Source: Mangifera indica (lineage: Eukaryota; Streptophyta; Magnoliopsida; Sapindales; Anacardiaceae). Taken from it: a stretch of DNA of 64,000 nucleotides. Below, one piece after another: positions 25,059 through 37,100 of the stretch; the stretch's first letter is position 1; every line of letters begins with the position of its first letter. The position numbers and the translations under genes were made by a program. The stretch spans positions 5,599,537-5,663,536 of the forward strand of contig NC_058155.1 in NCBI RefSeq assembly GCF_011075055.1, in the 5' to 3' direction. Under the pieces are notes generated by a model. It saw only the letters and a program-made list of their open reading frames with translations. It ran no database searches and was not told where the DNA came from.

Positions 25059-27712
25059 ATGGGAAATGTACAAGCAAAGAACTCAAAGAGCTCACCCGCT
25101 AAAGGCTTGGCCAAGTTGAAAACGGAAAATGAGCATGTGGGGACAGGCATGATGGGCCAGAGGAGATCTACGGGTCAGAGATACAATGAGAGGGAACTTG
25201 GCGGCGGCCGGATTCGGAGGCCTGAGTTGCCTGTTGTTCCTGAACGTAGTGATGAAGGGAAAGTGATTAATGGAGATGGGAAAAGAGATTTGCAGTGGGG
25301 AAATACTGAGGATGGTGAGGTGGTTGATGGATGGCCTAAATGGCTCATTGATAATGTTCCTAGAGAGGCTTTGGAGGGTTTGGTTCCGAAAAGTGCCGAG
25401 TCCTATCATAAAATTGACAAGGTAGAACAGATTAATTTTTCGAGTTTTATTTTACTGTGCTACCCGTAATTCATTTTAATGAATTATTTTGTGCAAATTT
25501 TGTTGATCCGGAGAAGGGTTTTTGATGTTATGTCTTTGTTATGTTCCATGCTTAGGTCAATTGACTGAATTAGGCTCAAGTTACAGTTGTGATAAGCTTT
25601 ATTTTGGTCTTGGAAATTGTTGTTCTTCTTGCATTTTTAAAGAAAAATGTGTAACTGATATGCTAATTTGGCTGATAAGCTTTATTTTGGACTGTTTGTG
25701 CACAGGTTGGGCATGGAACATACAGCAATGTGTATAAAGCTCGAGATAAGGACACTGGAAAGATTGTTGCCCTGAAGAAGGTTCGATTTGATACATCAGA
25801 ACCTAAGAGTGTTAAGTTTATGGCAAGAGAAATTATGATTTTGCAGAAGTTGGATCATCCCAATGTGATAAAGCTTGAAGGATTGGCAACATCAAGAATG
25901 CAATATAGTCTTTATCTTGTTTTTGATTTCATGCAGTCAGATTTAGTTAGAGTAATCTCCCAGCCTGATGGGAGACTCACTGAACCTCAGGTGCACAAGA
26001 TGATTATTTCATGACTTGATTTTGTGGTTTCAGTTTGATTTGCAGCAAAAATTTTGAGTTTGTTTGGATGCAGGTGAAGTGTTATATTCATCAACTGCTT
26101 TCAGGCCTGCAGCATTGTCACGAAAGAGGGATTTTACATCGTGACATCAAGGGATCAAACCTGCTGATTGATAAAAATGGGATGTTAAAGATTGCAGATT
26201 TTGGACTTGCAAATTACTTTTCTCCCAATCAAAAGCGCCCACTCACAAGCCGGGTTGTAACACTTTGGTATCGAGCCCCTGAACTGTTGTTAGGCACCAC
26301 AAATTATGGTGTTGGTATTGATTTATGGAGTGCTGGATGCCTCTTGGCAGAAATGTTTGCGGGCAGGCCAATTATGCCTGGTAGAACCGAGGTAAACCCT
26401 GCAATTGTTGATCATACTCACTAAATTGCTTCAGATTTTCGACTAGAGGTTCAATAATCTTTGTACCAGTTCTAAGTTTCTGATGAGATCAAGCTTAATG
26501 CACTCAGGTTGAGCAACTTCACAGGATTTTCAAGCTATGTGGTGCTCCATCAGAGGACTACTGGAAAAAATTGAAGCTGTCTACAACTTTCAGGCCACCA
26601 GCATACAGACCTTGTCTTTTCGAAGCCTTCCAGGATTTTCCTGAATCTTCTTTCGGTCTCTTGACCACACTTCTTGCATTAGATCCTGCATATCGTGGCT
26701 CTGCATCTTCAGCTCTCCAAAATGAGGCAAGTAAAATGTTAATGTTAGACTTTAAAAAAGGAAGAATTTTTTATTTATATATTTTATTTATAGTGGTCTT
26801 GATCTCATTTTGCAATATGTCAATGATTCGCTAATACCATATCCTAATCTCATGCTGATAAGTTCCTTTTGCTTGCAGTTCTTTACCACAAGTCCATTGG
26901 CATGTGATCTTTCAGGTCTTCCTGTAATTTATAACAAGGATGATGACTCAACTGCCACAATCGAATCCAGAAAGTAAGTCAAAGCCTTCTGTTTCCACGC
27001 TTCATATTTTACATTTGATATGATTTCATCTTTGTTTAATTATGTAACTTGTTCTGATTACATATATCAACTTTTAGGAACAGGAGATCGAGAATGAAAC
27101 ATCCGTCTAAAACATATTGCAAGCGCAAAACTAAGGATCAAGCCTCTGAACCACCAAAACAAGAAAATGTTCCAAATAATGAGGTAAACTTTACTCTTAA
27201 CATGTAAAGGTTAATTACCAATCCCTTACATAAATGAGATATAGAAAACATAAGAATGAACATTAGTGTTTCCTTATTGTATCGAATGCAAGCTCTATTA
27301 GAAGATCATAGAGTTAAAATTAATTGAATGATTATGGTTACTACATCCCATATCATTTCAGGAGCCTGAGGAGAAGATTGTTGAGCTAGATGTGCAAAGC
27401 CATTTGGCCTTTAGCTGCACGAGCAGTGCCTCATCCAGCGCAAAGCAAAGCAGCCACGAGGAGAGCTTGCCTTTCCTGATCTCCCCGATTGGAGATTCAC
27501 ACCAAAGGATGCCATTGATAACACCCGATCATCCTAATGCAGGCAAGAACATCAAGAATCAGCCTCCATTACCTGCTTCCAAAATGCTTTCAAACAATTA
27601 TGATGACAATATTGATAGCAAATACAAATTAAATCAAGTCCATAGATCTGCATCCACCAGAGAATTCATAAAATTGAATACAAACAAAGACTTAGAAGCT
27701 CTGTACATTTGA
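25059..27712 (+). CDS. CDK-like serine/threonine protein kinase (plant At1g54610/CRK-type)
   Basis: Seven exons: 25059-25421, 25706-25990, 26074-26391, 26508-26726, 26879-26973, 27078-27183 and 27362-27712, giving 578 residues. Start 25059 yields MGNVQAKNS, a Gly2 N-terminus suited to myristoylation; an in-frame ATG at 25038 would add seven residues and hide it. Residues 122-130 form the glycine loop (VGHGTYSNV). K145 is the VALKK lysine, and KFMAREI stands where CDKs carry PSTAIRE. HRDIKGSN has catalytic D240, D258 begins DFG, and the T-loop is followed by TLWYRAPELLLG. The CDK-insert region and a long basic, Ser-rich C-tail (NRRSRMKHPSK ...) are typical of the plant CDKC-like/IBS1-type group, whose substrates are mostly unknown. 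Intron 4 is GC-AG. Confidence 0.93.
26727..26878 (+). other. GC-AG intron 4 of the kinase gene
   Basis: Exon 4 ends AATGAG and is followed by GCAAGT; the acceptor is GCTTGCAG before 26879. Joining GAG to TTCTTTACC keeps the kinase frame (NE|FFTTSPL). The nearest GT, at 26731, would insert four bases and break the frame. AG|GCAAGT is the consensus for the minor GC-AG class handled by the normal U2 spliceosome. Confidence 0.88.
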
Positions 27713-27935
27713 TCATCAGACAATGAGAACTCATTTTTCTCTTTTTTTTTGGTTATATTTGTCTCATTTCCATATTTGTTTTTATACATTTTTCTCTCCT
27801 CTTTAGAATACGTAAAATTAAATAAATACATATTGTTGCAGCATATCAAATTTGTGCTTTAGGATTTTCCTCGTAAATTGTACATTGTAACTCGTTTTAG
27901 CATTAAAATGAATTTTTTTTTTGCAACTACTAATT
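27713..27935 (+). other. kinase-gene 3' UTR
   Basis: Downstream of the stop, AT-rich with AAATAAAT near 27818 that could act as a poly(A) signal. It ends at the hAT MITE duplication. Confidence 0.4.
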
Positions 27936-28336
27936 ATTGAATGTAGGGCTGGATTCGAGCCGAGCCAGCTCGGGCTCGAGCTCGGCTCGGCTCGGTTCGA
28001 GCCCAAAACGAGCCGGGCTCAGCTCGGCTCGATCGAGCTCGAGCCGAGCCCAAGCTGGCTCGGGTTGGCTCGGTATATTTTTTTAAAAATTTTTTTATAC
28101 AAAACGGTATCGTTTTGATTTTTATATATATACAAAACGGTATCGTTTTGATATAAAAAACGAGCCGAGCCGAGCCGTTACCGAGCCGAACTGAAAACGA
28201 GCCGAACTCGAGCCGAGCCGAATTCGACTCGAGTCGAGCTCGAACCGAACTCGAGCCGGCCCTCAAAAAGCTGAGTCGAGCCCAAGCTGACTGCGAGCCG
28301 AGCTCGGCTCGGCTCGAATCCAGCCCTAATTGAATG
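27936..28336. mobile_element. GC-rich hAT MITE with perfect 8-bp duplication
   Basis: The element 27944-28328 (385 bp) has perfect ends TAGGGCTGGATTCGAGC and its reverse complement, and is flanked by ATTGAATG at 27936-27943 and 28329-28336. Both arms are built of GAGCTCGGCTCG-type words. The centre holds two copies of the 18-bp palindrome CAAAACGGTATCGTTTTG (from 28100 and 28133). The 8-bp duplication and TAGGG ends place it with hAT. Its base composition stands out sharply from the AT-rich surroundings. Confidence 0.92.
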
Positions 28337-29570
28337 GATAATATTATTGACTCTTTATGATAAATGGATTGTCACTGTTGATGTGAAAATCTGCACCCAG
28401 AAGATGTAGATTAAGACCATTTTAAGTTGGTTCGATTCACTACTTGGGAGCTTACATTCATTACTATGTTGTTGGGTATTTGATTAGCATAATAACAGTA
28501 TGAATGCTGAAACTTTATTAAATTGTCTCTGAACCTTTATATAACCCTCTATTTATAAGACAAGAAACAGGGTTATATGTAACTACATAATAGACATATT
28601 AAGTTTTAATACATTAATGAATCTAGACATTTAATCCAATTTAGTTTCTTATGGGAAGTGGATAATTATATGATTTTAATTTGATAAAAAGTTATTGTTA
28701 TCCCATAAAGATTTGAGATAGGGATTAAACAAAACTATAAGACAATAAGAAATTCAATTTGACACATTGAAGAGATTATGAGAATAGTTGAATCAACTGA
28801 GTCTCACTCGTCTTGTTATTTTTAGATGATATAATCTTTTACCCGCTTTTGAGTTGACTTGTGTGTAAATAACATGACTAATCGCCTATTTAGTGTTACT
28901 TATATGAGTTCCCCAGATTTTTTAATGTGAGTAGAGCTTTAGATACCCTTCACATGTATGTATAGATGAACAATAAGTGAACAACTAAGATGTTTACTTT
29001 AAAGCATGTTGTGAAAATGATGTTTCCACTCTGCATTTAATGCACTGTATGCATGCATCATATGCTTGTCATGGTGGTTTAAATTATCATGATTTCTTAT
29101 TGGGCGCCATCCATATATCTTATTAGATCAATGACACGTACCATCAAGCGGACCTAAATGGTTGAGATTGCTTTTTGATTGGTCCTAAATCATCAATAAA
29201 AACGCCTCAATACCATGCTTTATTATTTTCTGTACCTTAAAACTTTCACTTGTTTCAGATTCTCAAGTGCTCTACAAACCCCAAAACATTCGCAAAATCT
29301 TCAAATTCCTATTGCAAAACTTTAGCCACGTTGAACTATTCAGTGACTTCTTAATCATCTTCAAAAGAAAACTCTTAAAACCTTCTTTGTTTTTCTAACG
29401 AACCAATTTATTGAAACGTCTATTTTATGAACTATCTAAAAGGTGGGGTTCATGTTTTGTATTTACTTGCGTATTGTTTGCTTGTGCCTTCGTTTCCTGA
29501 AAATGGTTTTCTTGGTAGATTTTGTGGGCTATTGTTATTGTTATTCGAGGGAGTAAAGTAATTGAAAAAA
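28337..29570. other. intergenic DNA, no gene recognised
   Basis: AT-rich sequence. On the minus strand, TTATAAATAGAGGG (about 28545-28558) resembles a TATA box, possibly from an eroded LTR, but no partner LTR or pol sequence is seen nearby. Confidence 0.3.
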
Positions 29571-30390
29571 GGCCAAAAGACTTATTCCCACCCAAGGTAT
29601 AGTGAATTCCCAAATTCCCATCAATCAACTTTGAAAAACCCAAACACCCACTCACAATCAAATTTTCGTTAAAAATTTCAATTCACGTCAGGGGTAAAAT
29701 CATTATTTAGCAAAAAATTAAAGTTCTATCACATTTTTCTTCCTCATATTTAAAAACTTACATTTTCTCCCCAATCCAAGGTTTGAAAAGTGACAAAACC
29801 CCCCTAGGGTTTGTTTCTCTTCCTCCAACGTCGATTTCTCCTTCCTCGGCCGTTGATCGTCCTCCTTTCTCCTCTTATCTCTCCTCCGGTCTCTCTATGT
29901 AGCCTCTTTGACCGTCTTCGATCGGAGACGAAGACGATCGACCTTCATCTGAAACAAAGACGCATTGTCTTCGTCTGAGAGACTAAGACGCCATGTTTTC
30001 GTCCCAACGAAGACGATTTCATCTTCGTCTTCGTCTCTTGTCAAAGACGGCCTGAGAGGCTAGGCAGAGAGACCGGAGGAGAGGTAAGGGGGAAGGAGGA
30101 TGGTCGACGATCGGGGAAGGAGAAATCGACGTCAGAGGACGAGGAACAAACCCTATAAGGGGTTTTATCACTTTTCAAATCTTGGGTTGGGGGGAAAATG
30201 TAAGTTTTTAAATATAAGAGAGAAAAATGTGATAAAACTTTAATTTTTTGCTAAATGATGATTCTACTCCTAACGTTAATTGAAATTTTTAACGAAAATT
30301 TAATTGTGAGTGGATGTTTGGGTTTTTTAAAGTTGGTAGATGAGAATTTGGGAATTCACTATATCTTAGGTGGGAATAAGTTTTTTGGCC
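29571..30390. mobile_element. foldback element F1 (Mutator-like, long inverted repeats)
   Basis: About 820 bp that reads as one large imperfect palindrome. The left arm starts GGCCAAAAGACTTATTCCCACC; the right arm ends with its complement. Flanking 9-mers TTGAAAAAA (29562-29570) and TTTAAAAAA (30391-30399) match at 8 of 9 positions, as expected for an aged Mutator-type duplication. The centre is rich in GACGAAGACGAT and its complement. It shares termini with F4, F5 and F6. No transposase. Confidence 0.8.
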
Positions 30391-31439
30391 TTTAAAAAAG
30401 AAAAGATTTGTAGTGCAACTGTGGGTGACCTTTAAGACCATCGACTCAACTTGTATAGCATGTGCCAAAAAAAAAAAAGGGGTTTGGATCGATTTGATGT
30501 CTAAATGTATTAAAAGCATATTTAAAAAAAATAAAAAAATTGTATTAAAAAGAAAATAAACATATATTTCAATGCTTAAATCTTAATTAATTGTGGATTA
30601 GAAATAGAAAGTTTGTTTAGATTCAGGTGGGCTATCCATTTCAAGGAAAATTAATTAAAATAACCAACATTAATTATACGAATTTAGTTAAGAGCTTTAT
30701 GTAATACTGATTACACTGTCATCTCTTTTTTTAAGAACTTTTCAGTAAAATTAAGATAGAATTAATCAATCCTATCTTATTATTTTGTAAGTAATTTCAC
30801 ATTTAAGTCTATATTATCTTAAAAGATTGATCTGACTTTATTGTGAAAAAACATAGATCGAAATGCAGGGTAGGAGTCTTATCCGTTGAGTGGGTGCGCG
30901 AGGCGTGATGGGCTAACATACAATTTTTTAACTTTTTGGGTTATTAAAATATATAGAAAATATGAGGGTTTAAAAATGTCATGAAACCCCATATATATTT
31001 TATTTTTATACCCAGCAAAAGTTTTAAAAATTTCATTTTGACCCACCATGCCTACTGCGCTTACTTTGCCCGGAACACTCTAACCCTTGATTTTGATAAA
31101 ATTTTTCAAAAATTATAACTCAAAAAAATTAGATCAGCCTTTCATAATAATAATGTATATTTATGTAAATAAATAATTTTTTAATATAAAATTAAGCACA
31201 AACAATAAGAATTGATGAAATATCAAGATAAGATTGATTACCCTAAACCTTACCTTAATTCTACCAAAGATTTCTATGTATTTTGTATACAATTTAATAA
31301 TAAATTATGTAAATATGATTACCCATCATACTTATAACTCAATAAAATTAGATAATTTATATTAATTTCTTCAATTTCAATTAATAATCATCTTATATTA
31401 TCTCCTTCCCTTTGCATGCGGATCACAATTAAAATTTTT
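30391..31439. other. intergenic DNA, no gene recognised
   Basis: AT-rich sequence between two foldback elements. A short less AT-rich patch at about 30870-30915 and 31045-31085 has no recognisable content. Confidence 0.3.
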
Positions 31440-32210
31440 TGAGTGAATAACATTTTCTCACCCAAGATTTGGCCCAATAACAATTTTTCATTCTTCATGA
31501 AATAAATGACATTTTTCACCTAAAATCTGATTATGTTAACAGAAAAAAATTATATCATAATGTCAAAAAGTTAAATTATTATATTATCTCTAACAATTTT
31601 ACTTTTTAAAATTATGATGCCATACTATATTAACAAAAATAAAAAATAAAAAATCTCGTTAGATATCATATTCATTAACACTCTCTTCTTCTTCTTTCCT
31701 TTAATCTTCAACCTCTTCTTCTTTTCACCGTCGAACAATTCATTTGACTTTCACACCCACCAATCTTCCACTTTCCAGTTCCATACAGGATCGGTTTCAA
31801 TTTTTGACATCTTATCTCACCAATCTCACACTTTTAAGCTCCATTCGATATTGATTTCACTGACATTAAAAGTTGAAATGATAATGATATTGGAAGCTCC
31901 AACCAACATCCAAATCTCCTCTTGTTTCTCACTTCTTCACCAACAAACAGAATTGATGAGGAGGAACAAACTTCTTTAATGATAAGAAACGAATGAGATC
32001 TATCAGTGGTAAACTTTTGTTGGGGCTAAATTGTAGATTTCTAAACTTGTAAGAGAGTTAAAGTTTTATGTTTAACATGTTAATGTATGATCTATAAAAG
32101 TTTTTTTTTTTAAATTTTTTATGCTTTATGGATGATGAATTACTCAAAATTTAATTTACTAGAAAGTGTTTAAAGCTTGGGTGGGACAATGTAATTTACT
32201 CAAAATTTTT
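31431..32210. mobile_element. foldback element F2
   Basis: The left end TGAGTGAATAACATTTTCTC plus ACCCAAG is mirrored at the right by CTTGGGTGGGACAATGTAAT plus TTACTC. Taking the element as 31440-32201, the flanking 9-mers are both AAAATTTTT (31431-31439 and 32202-32210). Because this word is itself simple, the duplication is suggestive rather than proven. The termini are of the GAGTGAATAACATTTT subtype shared with F3. Confidence 0.65.
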
Positions 32211-32869
32211 CAATTTTTTTTAGTTTTTAGTTTTAGATGTGATACTCTTTGCTAATTAATTATCTAAAATATTGCAATAATTAATGCATGCAATGCAAAT
32301 AATTGTATTGACTTCAACAGTTTAGCTGACTTTGATGATTGGTCAAGCATATGCTAATCAATTAAACTTGAATGATGTAGCTATTGATTTAGTCTCCTCT
32401 TTCGAAACTGCATAAGATAGATAAAGAGGTCTAGTTTCAGAGACATAAGATTTGAATTGATTTTTGATGATCTTCTTAATCAAGATGTCGAGAAATGGAT
32501 CAGTTTGATGATTTTTAGCAGACCCTTGATTCAATTCTTCACCATCAAAATTAATCCACATCTTCATTTTCGCAAAATAAGAGAGAAAAAAACCCTGAAA
32601 AAATAAAACTTAAGTAGCAAGAGAGAAAAGAAAGAAACACATAAGTTATACTATCATTAACCCAGTTTACACCCCCAATAACATCCATGCACACAGAAGT
32701 AGTTTCAACATCTCTTTGTATTGTTTTCTCGAGAAAATATAAATTTTCCAAGAAAGTAAACCATGAGAAAACACAACAAACTGTATACAATGACCTGGCA
32801 AAACCATTAAAGTCTCAACAACCTTTGAATTGTATCAAAGATATTCAATAAATTATATATAAAAAGTAA
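32211..32869. other. DNA downstream of the DUF3511 gene
   Basis: Probably holds the 3' UTR of the minus-strand DUF3511 gene in its right part. Short minus-strand open frames here (32358-32567, 32551-32790) show no conserved motif and were not called. Confidence 0.3.
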
Positions 32870-33187
32870 TCAAAAACTACTATAACGAACATCAGTGAGC
32901 TTGTTCTTGATCCACTTGAAGCTGTTTCTAACGCTGGATTTAACCTTACCTTCCTTGGTGAAAACGTTATAGGAGGCTATTCTTTTCTTCCTTTTAAGCT
33001 CTGGATCGGTTGATGTGGCGAATCCATTTCCTTTGCTGCATGGGCCGTTGAAGGTGTATGAATTTGATTTATGTTGGAACCCCAATTCTCCTGAAAAGGA
33101 TGATGAGTATTCTGGAAATGAGTTGCTCTTCTCCATTAGTAGCTGAACATAATTTGCAGCTCCCCCTTTTATTTTGTCTCTCTTCAT
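32870..33187 (-). CDS. DUF3511 domain protein
   Basis: This is a single-exon gene of 105 residues. The N-terminal half is low in conservation (KSNSFPEYSSSFSGEL). The C-terminal half has PELKRKKRIASYNVFTKEGK, then VKSSVRNSFKWIKNK and a short Tyr-containing tail, the signature of the plant-specific DUF3511 family. Family members are small, basic and mostly intronless, with no established biochemical role. A TATA-like TATATAAATATATAAG lies only about 18-31 bp upstream of this ATG, so either the leader is very short or transcription uses another promoter. The next in-frame Met is residue 18. Confidence 0.88.
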   Translation of the reverse strand: MKRDKIKGGAANYVQLLMEKSNSFPEYSSSFSGELGFQHKSNSYTFNGPCSKGNGFATSTDPELKRKKRIASYNVFTKEGKVKSSVRNSFKWIKNKLTDVRYSSF

Positions 33188-33203
33188 GGGATTTAGGTTT
33201 TGC

Positions 33204-33218
33204 TTATATATTTATATA
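33204..33218 (-). promoter_or_regulatory. TATA-like box upstream of the DUF3511 gene
   Basis: The minus strand reads ATATAAATATATAAGC. Its distance to the ATG at 33187 (about 18-31 bp) is unusually small for a plant TATA box, so its use is uncertain. Confidence 0.35.
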
Positions 33219-33453
33219 GCTAGGATGAAACTATTGAGCCAAGTCAATTAGCATCATTAAAATGAAATCACGCGGTGAATTACAAATAGTACAGAAGGGC
33301 TCCACTGGGGACCAAATGAAATGGCATGAGTGCCTATTTTTAATAAGAGTAGGCCATGTCTGTCTGGCAAAACATGCCGATTGTCTGTGTAGTCATTGTA
33401 AAAGGTTTTAGGCAAAGTTAATGGAGTCATTTTCCACTTTATGCTTGTTAGCA

Positions 33454-33594
33454 TGATTTCCTCTATTAATCAATCAGAGTTTGATTTTTTCAATCAATCA
33501 ATTCAACATATATATATATATATATATAAATACCCTTTTGTATAAACTCTTTTTGTATCAAACAAAATACAAAGCAGTATTTTTATTGTTAACA
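33454..33594 (+). repeat. Copia-3 5' LTR
   Basis: About 141 bp, TGATTTCC to TTAACA, followed by the primer site. It includes (TA)n at about 33510-33529. Confidence 0.75.
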
Positions 33595-34189
33595 TAGTAT
33601 CAAAGCTTTTAGGTTCTTTTTTCCTTTTCTGTTGTGCACAGTGTTATGTTATTGTAACTCTCTGGTGTGCTCCACCTGTTGTGCCTTGCCTCTTATATAG
33701 CTTGATCCATTGATCATCGATATACTTTTAACCACTTTTATCATCATTAGCTATTGTCGAATAAGCTTTTATTATCAGCAGTCATCCATCCAAACAACTG
33801 TGTTTTGTCATAATCCCTCTCCATTCTTAAAATGGATAAGGTTGAAGTTTCTCACTCTATTCAAATAATCCTAAATAGGGCCCAATGTATGCGAAACTTT
33901 TCTATTGGATGTCATCTTTGGTAAGTAGTCATAGGTCAAGTTTCCAAACCTGTTTAACAAATCGATGAGAATGAAGACAAGTACCTTGATTGTCTTGATG
34001 AATGGGAAAGTAACAATCACAAGTCATTACTTACATCTGCAATACACCCCTTTCCTCCATACATATCCAGTTTGAATAATTTGAGACTATCTAAGAAATC
34101 TAGGATCTTTTTGCTAATAGATATGCAACTACTGGTTTTGCTAGCCAATAACATATATAGAGCTCAATTCACAATTTAAAACAAAAGGT

Positions 34190-37100
34190 AGAATAATCCA
34201 TCAATGATTTCTTGGTGCAAATACAATCCTTTTGGACACAACTCATTCAAGCGAATATTAGTGAGGACCAAATGCATCTCATTCAATTCCTTATGGCTCT
34301 CAATTCTTATTTTGAACCTGTTCGAGCATCACAACTATACAGGAACCCTCTCCCAACCTTTGATAATGTCATTACTGAGTTTATTTTTGAAGACACATTT
34401 GGACCTTACAAAGTGTCATTCTTCAAACATTGTTTTGGTTACCTCCTTTAATGCTCTAACCAACTCTCGTTCTCCACAGTCTTACTCTAATAAAAATGTT
34501 TACAACTATTGTCACAAGACTAGCCATATTCTCTCTGATATTGTACCATTGAGTGTCGCTACTACCATCAAGTTGGGCATATTGTAAAAGACTGTCATAC
34601 TAGACCTCTTAAATCCAAAAGAGGACAAACTAGATCTCATCCCATTGTTGCTACTTTTGAACCTATCACTAAGCCATCTCTTCCTTGGCCCATATTCATT
34701 ATGAGTGATCTGTAATCTCTTCTAAAACAGCTTATCTTTTCTAATGTTTCATCCTCCACTACCTTATCTATGACACCAAGTACATTATATTGGCTTTTTG
34801 ACTCTGAATGTTGTAATCATATGATCTTTGACTATTTTCTTCTTTCCTTTACACACACAAACCCTATCATTCTTGTAATTCATATTGTTGATTGCTCTCA
34901 TGTGCATGTTAGTCATACTGGTCTTGTGTCCACATCTTATCTCACACTCCCTAATTCCTTTTTAGTACCCAAGTTAACCTTGAACGTTATCTTTGTTGCA
35001 CAAGTTTGTGAACTTGGTTTTGACTTACATTTTTCTTCCCATAGTTGTCGAGTGTAAGATCTTTAGATGGGATGGATTCTTGGGACAAACCATTAAGTGG
35101 GACGATTGTTTGAGCTTAATTCCTTTTACATCCTACAACCTCTTTGTGCCATTTCGGTTGCTACCACAGTTCCCTTCATCTTTGGCATATACGTTTGGGT
35201 CATGCATCTTTGAATAAATTGCACCCTTTAGTGTCTAATGGCATATTAGGTTCTGTTAAAATTAAGTCTTTTGATTGTTTACATTGTCAGCTTGTAAAGC
35301 AACCAACATTATCCTTTAATAAAAATAATTCTTCTTGTTCTGTAGCTTTTTAGTTATTACATTATGATATTTAAAGTCTTTCCCCGACCCCAATTGTGGG
35401 AGGTTTCTAATATTTTATTCTGTTTGTTAATGAATACTCACGATTTACTTGGATATATCTCTTGAAAAATAGATTTGAGCTATCTCGAATTTACACTTCT
35501 TTTGCAACCATGAGACCCAATTTTCTCAAACAATTAAAATACTACATACTGATAATGCCATGGAGTATTAAGACTTTCATCTTGTCCATTTTCTTAAACA
35601 ACAAGAAACTCTAATCCAACATTCTTGCCTTAAAACTTCTCAACAAAACAGTCATGATGACTGTAAATATAGCCATATTTTGGATTCTGTTAGTGTCTTA
35701 CTTATTTTAGCCTCATGTCTTAAACGCTTCTAGGAAGAAGCCACACTTACAATCATCTATACCATTAATTGTGTCCCCTCATATGTTATTCACATTGTAT
35801 CTCCCATTGAAAAAATGTATGGTACATCTCCCAACTATAATACTCTTAGAGTTTTTGGTTGTTCTTGTTTTTGTTCCTCTTCAACCACATGCACATATTA
35901 AACTTGAATCTCGTGCTCAATTATGTTGTTTTCTTGGATACAAAATAGAACACAAAGGTTATTGTTGTTGGGATCTATTTGAAAATGCCCTCGTGTCTGC
36001 CTACATGTTACTTTTTGGGAACACATCAGGTTTTCTTTCATATATAAATTTCATTTGTTCTCTACATCTTCTACTTTTTTTTTTCACTAATCCCAATATT
36101 GAGTTGTTTCCTAATTAATATGATACAAGTACTTTTGTAGAGCTTAATTCATCCTCACCTTTGACCTCTTCATTAAAATTTGCTTTGCCTAGGGACCTCA
36201 CTTCTTTGAAAGTTCTCCATCTCATAATGAGATTTCTTTTGACAATGCTCCTTATTGCTCCCCACGAGTAATGAAGGCTTATGTTAAACTTTGTGATTAT
36301 CATTGTTTTTCTACCATTTGTTCATTATATGAGCCTCATTCTTATCACAAGGCTAATTTTGACCCTGTTTGGTAATAAGCAATATTAGAAGAAATACTGG
36401 CTTTAGAGAAAACACATACTTGGGATCTAATTGATCTTCCATCGAGAAAGAATCCTCTTGGATGCAAATGGGTTTACAAAATTAAGACTCATTTTGATGG
36501 CTCTATGGAATGTTATAAAGCTCGATTTATTGCCAAAGGTTATGTACAAGAGTATGAGATTGATTATGAAGATACTTTTGTCCTTGTCTTGATCAGAAGT
36601 CTATCAATTATTGCTACAGCTAAACAGTGGAAATTATTTCAGATGAATATAAAAAAACCTTTTTCAATGGTGGTCTTGATGAGGAAGTTTACATGCAACC
36701 ACCCCTTAGTGACTTATATCTATAAAAGAAAGTTTGTCGGCTTCAATGTGCCTTATATAGTCTAAAGCAAGTTTTTCATGCTTGGTTTGCTAAGTTCAAC
36801 TTTACAATTTGTCATCTTGGCTTCACTTTTAGCCCTCATTATTTTGCTCTATTTATCTAATAAATTGATCCCAAACTTGTTCTTTGTTACTATATGTGGA
36901 TGATATGATTATCACTGGAAGCAATACTACCAATATCTTTGACCTTAAACACTATTTACATCAACAATTTGAAATGAAAGATCTCAAATCTCTCAACTAC
37001 TTTATGGGACTTGAAGTATCTTTAACTACTGATGGTTACTACTTAACCAAGCAAAGTATGCTTTCAGTTTACTTGATCGTGTTGGACTCTTTGATAATAA

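Noticed and set aside
27921..28266. Open frames in the GC-rich region
   Set aside because: Produced by GAGCTCGGCTCG repeats of the hAT MITE.
28470..28980. Solo LTR on the minus strand
   Set aside because: Only a TATA-like TATAAATAG and A/T-rich flanks; no TG...CA borders with a 5-bp duplication could be found.
32358..32790. Two minus-strand frames downstream of the DUF3511 gene
   Set aside because: No conserved motifs; low-complexity composition; likely 3' flanking DNA.
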